From: CALAED01 sp937891035
GTDB taxonomy: Bacteria; Actinomycetota; Actinomycetes; Streptosporangiales; Streptosporangiaceae
Assembly (NCBI GenBank): GCA_035642125.1
Contig: DASQSZ010000255.1
Span: 1 to 11,668 of the forward strand
Direction of reading: 5' to 3'
Length of the DNA stretch: 11,668 nt
Part shown: piece after piece, positions 6,424 through 11,668 of the stretch
Layout of the letters: the number at the start of each line of letters is the position of its first letter
Numbering within the stretch: position 1 is the stretch's first letter
Notes under the pieces: generated by a model
What the model was told of the DNA's origin: nothing
Database searches by the model: none
The model's input: only the letters and a program-made list of their open reading frames with translations
Program-made: the position numbers and the translations under genes

Positions 6424-6429
6424 AGATTA
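6424..6429 (-). promoter_or_regulatory. Candidate -10 element for LppU-like gene
   Basis: On the minus strand TAATCT (6429-6424) fits TANNNT. Transcription would start near 6417 and leave about 23 nt before the TTG at 6394, enough for the GAGGT ribosome-binding sequence. No good -35 hexamer is seen. Confidence 0.35.
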
Positions 6430-6623
6430 GCGCCCGTGATGCCCGTCATACTGGTGAAACGTGCGCTCTGCCCGACTTTGACGGTGGAACCATCTGGCTT
6501 CGCGGGCTTTGACGCACCAAATCTCAAGACCGTTCCTTCCCGTCGCTCCCGATGAGACGGAAATGTTCCATGTGTCGTCGGCGGCGTGGTCCGCCCCCCG
6601 CACGCGGCGCCGGGCGCGGGCCG

Positions 6624-6722
6624 CCGACCCCGGGCCAACTCGCCGCCAACTCGCCGCCAACTCGCCGGCGACCCGCCGGCGACCCGCCGCCCACCTGCCA
6701 TCGACCCGCCGCCGACCTGGGA
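6624..6722. repeat. 11-bp periodic repeat, nine units, before purB
   Basis: Reading in steps of eleven: CCGACCCCGGG (6624), CCAACTCGCCG three times exactly (6635, 6646, 6657), GCGACCCGCCG twice exactly (6668, 6679), CCCACCTGCCA (6690), TCGACCCGCCG (6701), CCGACCTGGGA (6712). Every unit has AC at positions 4-5. Eleven is not a multiple of three, so it is not a coding repeat, although it keeps a frame open upstream of purB. The last unit overlaps the presumed purB -10 element and ends 11 bp before the GTG at 6734. Confidence 0.85.
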
Positions 6723-6726
6723 GAAT
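6721..6726 (+). promoter_or_regulatory. purB: Candidate -10 element, leaderless purB start
   Basis: GAGAAT is a weaker match to TANNNT (first base G), but it ends exactly 7 nt before the GTG at 6734, as at the DUF3151 and GDPD genes. There is no well-placed Shine-Dalgarno sequence. The only AT-rich stretch near the start is here. Confidence 0.35.
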
Positions 6727-6733
6727 CAACCAC

Positions 6734-8044
6734 GTGATAGAGCGCTACACCCTTCCGGAGATGGGCCGCGTCTGGAGCGACGCGCACAAGTACGAGCTGT
6801 GGTGCGAGGTCGAACGCCTCGTCGTCGAGGCACACGCGGCGGCGGGCACGATCCCCGCCGACGTCGTGGCCCCGATCCGCGCCGCGCCGCCGCCGACGCC
6901 CGAACGGGTCGCCGAGGTCGAGGCGGTCACCCAGCACGACGTGATCGCCTTCCTCACTGCCTGGGCCGACAACACCGAGCCGCGGGCCGCCGCCGCTTAC
7001 GTGCACTTCGGCATGACCTCATCGGATCTGCTGGACACCGCGCTCGCCGTGCAGCTCGTCGAGGCCACCGACATCCTGCTGGCCAAGGCCGACCAACTGG
7101 TCGCCGCGCTGCGCGACCACGCCCTTGAGCACCGCGAGACGCTGCGCGTGGGCCGCACCCACGGCATCCACGCCGAGCCCGACGTGTGGGGGCATCGCGT
7201 GGCCGACTTCGCGTTCGCGCTGGCCCGCTCCCGGGACCGGCTGCGGCGGGCCAGGGAGGCGGTCGGCGTCATGGCGATCTCCGGCGCGGTCGGCACGTAC
7301 TCCAACATCGACCCCGCTGTCGAACGTCACGTCGCCCACCGCCTGGGGTTGCGCGGCGCGGACGCCTCGACCCAGGTGGTGATGCGGGACGGCATCAGCG
7401 AGTGGGCGGCCACACTGGCGATCATGGCCTCGGTATGCGAGGCCATCGCGCTGGAGATCAGGCACGGGCAGCGCACCGAGGTCCGCGAGCTGTGGGAGCC
7501 GTTCGGCGCCGGCCAGAAGGGCTCGTCGGCGATGCCGCACAAGAAGAACCCGATCGTCGCCGAACGGCTGGCCGGGCTCGCCCGGATCGTCCGCGCCCAG
7601 GTCGTCCCGGTCATGGAGGGCATCGCGCTGTGGCACGAACGCGACATCTCCCACTCCAGTGTGGAGCGGATCGCGCTGCCGGACGCCTCGATCACGCTCG
7701 ACTACATGCTGCACCTGACGATCCGGCTGGTCTCCGGCCTGGTGGTCGACGCGGAGCGGATGCGCGCCAACCTGGACTCGACGGGCGGGCTCATCTACAC
7801 ATCGACGCTGCTGCTCGAACTGGTGGACGCCGGCCTGTCCCGGGACGACGAGGCATATCCGCTCGTGCAGCGGGCCGCGATGGAGACGTGGCGGACGGGC
7901 GCGCCGTTCCGCGAGACGCTCCGCAAGCATGCGGCCGAGGCCGGGCACCCGCTCGACGAGGCCCGGCTCGACGAGGTGTGCCGGCCCGAGCGATTCGTCG
8001 AGCGGCTCGGCCCGGTCTTCGACCGCGTCGCCGCGCTGAGCTGA
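6734..8044 (+). CDS. purB: Adenylosuccinate lyase (PurB)
   Basis: Cytoplasmic homotetrameric lyase of the fumarase/aspartase superfamily. It releases fumarate from SAICAR to give AICAR, and from adenylosuccinate to give AMP, so it serves both the common pathway and the AMP branch. The protein has 436 residues, normal for the bacterial form. Motifs in order: FGMTSSDLLDTA, GRTHGIHAEPDVWGHR with His143, and the mobile signature loop GSSAMPHKKNP (263-273) carrying the catalytic serine, followed by HERDISHSSVER. GTG 6734 gives the expected N-terminus (IERYTLPEMGRVWSD). The same frame is open back to 6509, but that stretch is the 11-bp repeat and upstream noncoding DNA. purC starts 25 bp downstream, so the two are probably one transcript. 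Confidence 0.97.
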   Translation: MIERYTLPEMGRVWSDAHKYELWCEVERLVVEAHAAAGTIPADVVAPIRAAPPPTPERVAEVEAVTQHDVIAFLTAWADNTEPRAAAAYVHFGMTSSDLLDTALAVQLVEATDILLAKADQLVAALRDHALEHRETLRVGRTHGIHAEPDVWGHRVADFAFALARSRDRLRRAREAVGVMAISGAVGTYSNIDPAVERHVAHRLGLRGADASTQVVMRDGISEWAATLAIMASVCEAIALEIRHGQRTEVRELWEPFGAGQKGSSAMPHKKNPIVAERLAGLARIVRAQVVPVMEGIALWHERDISHSSVERIALPDASITLDYMLHLTIRLVSGLVVDAERMRANLDSTGGLIYTSTLLLELVDAGLSRDDEAYPLVQRAAMETWRTGAPFRETLRKHAAEAGHPLDEARLDEVCRPERFVERLGPVFDRVAALS

Positions 8045-8069
8045 GCCTGGCCCGCGCCCGAAGGAGCCG

Positions 8070-9029
8070 ATGAGCCCGATGACCCCAATGGATCCGACGA
8101 ACCCGACGAGCTCGACGAGCTCGACGAACCAGGCGACGGCGACAAGCCCGACGAACACCGCGAGCGCGCCGTTCGAGCGCGTGCACAGCGGCAAGGTCCG
8201 TGACCTGTACGCGCTGCCCGGGGGCGAGTTGCTGATCGTCGCCAGCGACACGATCTCGGCGTACGACTTCGTGCTCGAGACCCCCATCCCCGACAAGGGA
8301 CGGATCTTGACGCAGCTGTCGCTGTGGTGGTTCGAGCAGTTGGCCGACGTGGTCCCGAACCACGTCGTCTCCGCCGACCTCCCGGCAGGGGCCCCGGCGG
8401 ACTGGGCTGGGCGGGCGGTCGTGGTGCGCCGGCTCGACATGGTGAAGGTGGAGTGCGTGGCGCGCGGCTACCTGACCGGTTCCGGCCTGACCGAATACAC
8501 CAAGAGCGGCGCGGTCTGCGGGGTGCGCCTGCCGCCCGGGCTCGTCGACGGGAGCCGGCTGCCCGAGCCCATCTTCACGCCGACGACCAAGGCCCCACAA
8601 GGCGAGCACGACGAGCCGATGACGTACGACGACGTCGCGGCCGAGGTGACCCCGCAGGTAGCGGCCCGGCTCAAAGACGTCACGCTCGCCGTCTACCGCC
8701 GGGGGGCCGAGCTGGCGCGCGAGCGGGGCATCATCGTCGCCGACACCAAGCTCGAGCTCGGCTGGTCGGCGACCGGCGAGCTGACGCTCGGCGACGAGGT
8801 GCTGACGCCAGACTCTTCCCGTTTTTGGCCAGCCGATAAATGGGTTCCCGGTCAGGCACAAATCGCGTACGACAAGCAGTTCGTACGAGACTGGCTCACG
8901 TCGCCGGCGGCCGGGTGGGACCAGGCGGCGGGCGCGCCGCCGCCCCCGCTGCCGCCCGATGTCGTGGCCCGCACCCGGGATAAGTACATCGAGGCCTACG
9001 AACTGTTGACGGGGCTGCGGTTCCGGTGA
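8070..9029 (+). CDS. purC: SAICAR synthetase (PurC)
   Basis: Cytoplasmic ATP-dependent ligase joining CAIR and aspartate to give SAICAR, the substrate of PurB encoded just upstream. Motifs: GKVRDLY (41-47), ASDTISAYDF (58-67), VECVARGYLTGSG (127-139), the FTPTTKA segment, VADTKLELG with Asp225, and TPDSSRFWP. The protein has 319 residues because of a low-complexity Pro/Thr/Ser/Asn-rich N-terminus of about 35 residues, encoded by an in-frame 9-bp repeat and absent from typical family members. AAGGAG (8061-8066) is only 3 nt from ATG 8070 but 12 nt from the in-frame ATG 8079, so either may be used. Codons 8808-8861 switch abruptly to A/T-ending forms. From memory, purS-purQ-purL often follow purC in actinobacteria, but murA follows here. 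Confidence 0.96.
   Translation: MSPMTPMDPTNPTSSTSSTNQATATSPTNTASAPFERVHSGKVRDLYALPGGELLIVASDTISAYDFVLETPIPDKGRILTQLSLWWFEQLADVVPNHVVSADLPAGAPADWAGRAVVVRRLDMVKVECVARGYLTGSGLTEYTKSGAVCGVRLPPGLVDGSRLPEPIFTPTTKAPQGEHDEPMTYDDVAAEVTPQVAARLKDVTLAVYRRGAELARERGIIVADTKLELGWSATGELTLGDEVLTPDSSRFWPADKWVPGQAQIAYDKQFVRDWLTSPAAGWDQAAGAPPPPLPPDVVARTRDKYIEAYELLTGLRFR
8094..8156. repeat. In-frame 9-bp repeat in purC N-terminus
   Basis: CCGACGAAC (8094), CCGACGAGC (8103), TCGACGAGC (8112) and TCGACGAAC (8121) are tandem. After a diverged stretch come GCGACAAGC (8139) and CCGACGAAC (8148). They encode the PTN/PTS/STS/STN series before the conserved PurC domain. The unit closely resembles the array after purA. 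Confidence 0.75.
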
Positions 9030-9079
9030 GGCACGGCGTTGACCGGCCACGAGGTCGTCGCCCGTCGCGGCGAACCTTT

Positions 9080-9150
9080 ACGGTCGGTATGCGATCTAAA
9101 CGGTCGTCGAACCTGACCGAAAGCAATGCCGAACGGCCGATCAAGGCCGT
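9080..9150 (+). promoter_or_regulatory. Repeats and dyad upstream of murA
   Basis: In the 232-bp gap before murA, ACGGTCG occurs at 9080-9086 and 9100-9106, 20 bp apart or about two helical turns, within locally AT-richer sequence. ACGGCC (9133-9138) and GGCCGT (9145-9150) form a perfect inverted repeat with a 6-nt loop. The spacing suggests an activator or repressor region for murA or a 3' structure for purC. A GATACT at 9161-9166 could be a -10 element but lacks a -35 partner. Confidence 0.35.
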
Positions 9151-9261
9151 GACCCGGTGCGATACTGGGTCGTCCTGCCCACTCGCGATCCCGCACTTAC
9201 GTCTCCGGCGGGCAGGGAATAGTTTCGGAGCACTCACCGACGACGAAGGAGTACCGCCGCA

Positions 9262-10554
9262 ATGAGCTTGGGCCGCGAGGTTCGATACCGCGTGCGTGGG
9301 GGCCGCCGGCTGAGCGGCACAGTATTCGTTCAGGGCGCGAAGAACGCCGTTCTTCCCATGATCGGTGCATCGCTGCTCGCGGCCAAGGGCCGTACGGTGC
9401 TGCGTAACGTGCCGATCATCGAGGACGTACGCAGGGCGGTCGAACTGGCCCGGGCCATCGGCGTCAAGGCCGAGTTGCACGAAGCCGAGCGCACCTTGGT
9501 CATCGACGCGTCGACGCTGAGCAGCCCGGTGCTGCCCGCCGAGATCGCCGCCAGGTTCCGCGGCTCCTTCCTGTTCGTGCCGGCGCTTTTGCACCGGCTC
9601 GGCGAGGCCGTGATCGAAGGCGTGGGCGGCTGCAACCTGGGCAGCCGCAACCTCGACTTCCACTACAACGGGTTCAAGCGGCTCGGCGCCACCGTCACCG
9701 AGCAGATGACCGAAAACGGCGACGGCGTCATCCACATCAAGGCCGGCGACCTACGCGGCGGCACGCTCTACCTCGACACGCCCTCCCACACCGGCACCGA
9801 AAACCTCCTCATCGCCGGCTCGCTGGCCAGGGGCACCACCCACATCAAAAACTGCGCGCTCGAGCCCGAGGTGCTCGACGTCATCGAGTTCCTCCAGCGG
9901 ATGGGCGCCCGCATCCACGGCGGCGGCAGCGGTTTCATCACCGTCGAGGGCGTCGGCGAGTTGTCCGCCGTCGAGCACACCGTCATGCCGGACCGCATCG
10001 ACACCGGCGTCTTCGTGATGGCCGCGGCGATCACCGGCGGCGAGATCAATCTCGTCGGCGCCTCGCTTGAGCACCTGGGCGTGGCCGCCGACAAGCTCGA
10101 GCAGATGGGCGTGGAGTTCGCCGCCCAGGGCGCGGTGCTCCAAGTGCGCCGCGAGCGCGCGCTGCGCCCGATCAACGTGATCACCGACGAGTACCCCGGC
10201 TTCGCCACCGACCTGCAGTCGCCGATCATGGCGCTGTCCTGCCTGGCGGAAGGGCCTTCGTACATCTACGAGCGGATTTTCGACGGCCGGTTCAAGCTGG
10301 CCGAGGAACTACTCAAGATGGGCGCCGCCATCGACGTCGACGGCAACCGAGCCAAGGTGAACGGCCCGGCCCCGCTGGCCGGGGCCGAGGTCGTCGCACA
10401 CGACCTGCGCACCGGCAGCGCCCTCGTCATCGCCGGGCTCGCCGCGGGCGGGACCACAACCATCACATCCGGCTACTACCTGGACCGTGGTCACGCCCAC
10501 ATCGCGGAGCGACTCACGACTCTCGGGGCTGAAATCTGCCGAGAAGTCGTGTAA
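9262..10554 (+). CDS. murA: UDP-GlcNAc 1-carboxyvinyltransferase (MurA family)
   Basis: Transfers enolpyruvate from PEP to UDP-N-acetylglucosamine, the first committed step of peptidoglycan synthesis, in the cytoplasm. The 430 residues form the two-lobed EPSP-synthase-type fold. QGAKNAVLP contains the substrate-binding Lys27-Asn28 pair. GVGGCNLGSR holds Cys124 at the place of the catalytic, fosfomycin-reactive cysteine (Cys115 in E. coli), so the enzyme should be fosfomycin sensitive. PDRIDTG, YPGFATDLQSP (the essential Asp) and YYLDRGHAHI complete the set. ATG 9262 follows AAGGAG (9246-9251) by 10 nt. Some segments (FHYNGFKRLG, PSHTGTENLLIAG) differ from the commonest MurA wording, so a second, divergent paralogue (murA2-like) is possible. 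It has its own upstream region of 232 bp and need not be cotranscribed with purC. Confidence 0.93.
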   Translation: MSLGREVRYRVRGGRRLSGTVFVQGAKNAVLPMIGASLLAAKGRTVLRNVPIIEDVRRAVELARAIGVKAELHEAERTLVIDASTLSSPVLPAEIAARFRGSFLFVPALLHRLGEAVIEGVGGCNLGSRNLDFHYNGFKRLGATVTEQMTENGDGVIHIKAGDLRGGTLYLDTPSHTGTENLLIAGSLARGTTHIKNCALEPEVLDVIEFLQRMGARIHGGGSGFITVEGVGELSAVEHTVMPDRIDTGVFVMAAAITGGEINLVGASLEHLGVAADKLEQMGVEFAAQGAVLQVRRERALRPINVITDEYPGFATDLQSPIMALSCLAEGPSYIYERIFDGRFKLAEELLKMGAAIDVDGNRAKVNGPAPLAGAEVVAHDLRTGSALVIAGLAAGGTTTITSGYYLDRGHAHIAERLTTLGAEICREVV

Positions 10555-10564
10555 GGACGCATAA

Positions 10565-10588
10565 ATGACCACATCTGACGTAAGTTAG
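10565..10588 (+). CDS. Possible seven-codon leader peptide after murA
   Basis: ATG at 10565 is preceded by AAGGA (10553-10557), which overlaps the murA stop codon, with an ideal 7-nt spacer. The frame reads MTTSDVS and stops at TAG (10586-10588). It ends two bases before a run of nested inverted repeats. Ribosomes finishing murA could re-initiate here. The peptide is too short for coding statistics; a chance start is possible. Its position just before an attenuator-like fold is why I list it. Confidence 0.3.
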   Translation: MTTSDVS

Positions 10589-10603
10589 TCACGAAGCTGT
10601 CGT

Positions 10604-10648
10604 GTAGGTGAGATATTACTCACCTACCCTCGGCTCTGGTGAGTTTTT
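10604..10648 (+). terminator. Attenuator-like alternative hairpins after murA
   Basis: Segment 1 GTAGGTGAG (10604-10612) and segment 2 CTCACCTAC (10619-10627) are perfect 9-bp inverted repeats with a 6-nt loop ATATTA. Segment 3 GGTGAG (10638-10643) can instead pair with CTCACC of segment 2 (10619-10624) and is followed at once by TTTTT (10644-10648), as in an intrinsic terminator. The two pairings exclude each other. Alternatively, segments 1-2 are a 24-bp operator palindrome for the downstream gene, or this is simply the murA terminator region. Confidence 0.5.
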
Positions 10649-10793
10649 CGCCGCACCATTAAACCGATTCCCGGCTGGGCGTCACATGTGCGGGCCTCCA
10701 TGCGATCTGCCCAATGAGGAACCAGTCGCACCGAAACTCGCGATGTTGGCAACAGGCAGGGGCATGAGGCATGAGAGATCCGTTGATCGGATT

Positions 10794-10819
10794 GGCCGCG
10801 CACGTCGGGGTGCGTGGCC
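10794..10819 (+). promoter_or_regulatory. Strong hairpin upstream of last gene
   Basis: GGCCGCGCAC (10794-10803) pairs with GTGCGTGGCC (10810-10819) over ten positions, one a G-U wobble, around a 6-nt loop. No T-run follows. It lies about 100 nt before the proposed GTG start and would be in that gene's leader. Confidence 0.45.
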
Positions 10820-10922
10820 CGGGGAGCCATCGGAAGATCGGCTGCGCGCCTGGCCGCCGGAGCGGCCACGGCGACCATCGGAGCCATGGGCGCGGCCGTG
10901 GACGCTTGCCCGGGGACATCCT

Positions 10923-11668
10923 GTGAGTACACCGCGGCCCGGAGCGGTAACACCAGACTTGACCATCGGTGTGGTCGGCCCACATGACCTGGTTGAACGG
11001 GTCATGCTCATGGGCCATGGCCCGACCCCCATACCGAGCCGTCTGGTCGCCGCCGCCTACCGGGACGAGCAGGAGGCCGCGGACAAGGTCGTACGGCTTG
11101 GTTCAGGGGTGGACGTCTGCCTTTTCGCCAGCCCGGTGCCGTACGACTTCGCGCGGAAGGCCGGCGTGCTGAGCATGCCAGCGACGTTCGTGCCGCTCAA
11201 CGGCGCGGCGTTGCAGGGCGCGCTGCTGCGGGCCGCGCTGGACGCCCGATACGAGCCGAGCAAAGTCAGCATCGACGTGCTCGGCAGGGCCGAGGTCGAA
11301 GAGGCCTACAACGAGATCAACCTCGGCACCGAGCACGTCCACCTGCGCGAGGAGGCGGCCGGGCCGGGCACGCTGGCCGCCTTCCACGAGCGGCTGTGGC
11401 GGCGCAGCACCACCACGGTCGCGCTGACCTGCGTCCACGCGACGGCCGAACGCCTTGAGATGGCCGGCGTGCCGACCATCAGGGTGCGGCCGACCGGCGC
11501 CGCGATCCGGTCCGCGCTGCAGACCGCCGCCCTGCTCGGCGCGCACCACCGGCTGGAGGAGTCCCAGCTGGTCGTGGTGCTTGTCGACGTGCCGACGCTG
11601 CGCGAGACGCCACGCCGGGTCACCCCGCGCTATTGGCGTGACGAGCTCAAGCTCGCCCTGCATCGGGT
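10923..11668 (+). CDS. Unrecognised protein, 3' end beyond window
   Basis: An open frame of 248 codons continues past the window edge. High G/C at third positions from about 10960 onward shows that it is coding. The visible part is a soluble alternation of beta strands and helices without a signal peptide or membrane segment. It begins with TIGVVGPHDLVERV (14-27) and continues with GVDVCLFASPVPYDFARKAG (62-81), TTVALTCVHATAERLEMAGVP and QLVVVLVDVP. The first half reads like a Rossmann-like sensor domain. From memory this resembles putative regulators with a later nucleotidyl-cyclase-like or helix-turn-helix domain, but no such domain is visible yet, so I assign no function. GTG 10923 follows GGGGA at about 6 nt; ATG 10764 is a less likely start. 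Confidence 0.75.
   Translation, partial: MSTPRPGAVTPDLTIGVVGPHDLVERVMLMGHGPTPIPSRLVAAAYRDEQEAADKVVRLGSGVDVCLFASPVPYDFARKAGVLSMPATFVPLNGAALQGALLRAALDARYEPSKVSIDVLGRAEVEEAYNEINLGTEHVHLREEAAGPGTLAAFHERLWRRSTTTVALTCVHATAERLEMAGVPTIRVRPTGAAIRSALQTAALLGAHHRLEESQLVVVLVDVPTLRETPRRVTPRYWRDELKLALHR

Larger units (their letters stand above)
6395..6733. other. Divergent LppU-like/purB intergenic region
   Basis: This 339-bp gap holds no convincing gene. The left half is moderately AT-rich and contains a minus-strand -10 candidate (6429-6424), an 8-bp direct repeat CTTTGACG at 6476-6483 and 6507-6514 (31 bp apart, close to three helical turns), and the dyad GGAA-ATG-TTCC at 6559-6569. On the minus strand GGAAC (6536-6532) and CGTC (6514-6511) are 17 bp apart, a spacing seen for ECF sigma factor promoters; this is weak evidence. 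The right half is very GC-rich and ends in the 11-bp periodic repeat before purB. Confidence 0.6.
10555..10922. other. Structured intergenic region after murA
   Basis: This 368-bp region has no recognisable protein gene. Its first 100 bp are unusually AT-rich for this DNA and dense in dyads: TGAC-g-TAA/TTAGTCA (10576-10591, one bulged base), CACGA/TCGTG (10590-10604), and the 10604-10648 alternative-pairing element. A strong hairpin lies at 10794-10819, and CCACGG (10866-10871) can pair with CCGTGG (10895-10900). An in-frame ATG at 10764 could extend the downstream gene, but the predicted residues are an Arg/Pro/Trp-rich string typical of noncoding GC-rich DNA. Confidence 0.6.

Noticed and set aside
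6509..6733. 75-residue N-terminal extension of PurB in the same frame
   Set aside because: The extension runs through AT-richer promoter DNA and the 11-bp repeat. PurB proteins begin at the residues following GTG 6734.
7019..9050. Long minus-strand frames opposite purB and purC
   Set aside because: Arg/Gly/Pro/His-rich translations with no family signature, lying antisense to unmistakable purB and purC. They are typical of GC-rich shadow frames.
10764..10922. Upstream ATG start adding 53 residues to the last gene
   Set aside because: The added residues are an Arg/Pro/Trp-rich string spanning a strong hairpin, with the SD only about one base from the ATG. GTG 10923 fits better.
10624..11032. 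Overlapping minus-strand frames in the murA-3' region
   Set aside because: Several frames of about 120 codons, none with a convincing SD, motif or codon bias. One runs into the start of the plus-strand coding gene.

Overview
The window looks like chromosomal core-metabolism DNA from a high-GC actinomycete. The supporting signs are third codon positions that are almost all G or C, frequent GTG starts, leaderless-type promoters, a DUF3151 gene next to purA, and an LppU/SCO3897-type membrane protein. A Streptosporangiales-like host is my best guess; this is an inference from protein style, not a database result. I see no tRNA or rRNA gene, CRISPR array, transposase, phage gene or defence cassette.

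Layout from left to right: a truncated 13-bp tandem repeat (1-32); a DUF3151 gene (123-539); purA (708-2003) behind a structured leader; a glycerophosphodiester phosphodiesterase gene (2132-3121), whose 3' end overlaps by 56 bp that of a convergent corA-type metal transporter gene (3066-4187, minus). A 360-bp divergent region follows and may encode a short leader ORF for corA. Then come purD (4548-5807), a convergent LppU-like membrane protein gene (5915-6394, minus), and a 339-bp divergent region ending in an 11-bp-periodic repeat. After it lie purB (6734-8044) and purC (8070-9029), probably one transcript, then murA (9262-10554). A 368-bp region with several dyads separates murA from an unrecognised gene that runs off the right edge (10923 onward).

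Four purine enzymes cluster here. PurD, PurC and PurB catalyse steps of de novo IMP synthesis. PurA and PurB together convert IMP to AMP. The purS-purQ-purL genes that often follow purC in actinobacteria are absent, and murA sits there instead.

The coding content is ordinary; the more interesting signals are at gene boundaries. They are: (1) downstream of murA, a possible seven-codon leader ORF followed by three segments that can pair in two mutually exclusive ways, the second ending in five T; (2) a perfectly phased 11-bp repeat in front of purB; (3) a possible 40-codon leader ORF with an unusually long Shine-Dalgarno match upstream of corA; (4) short tandem arrays at five boundaries, two of which have grown into the ends of PurD and PurC; (5) a hairpin leader on purA; (6) an abrupt patch of A/T-ending codons inside purC. 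All are read by eye and none has been tested by folding or comparison.
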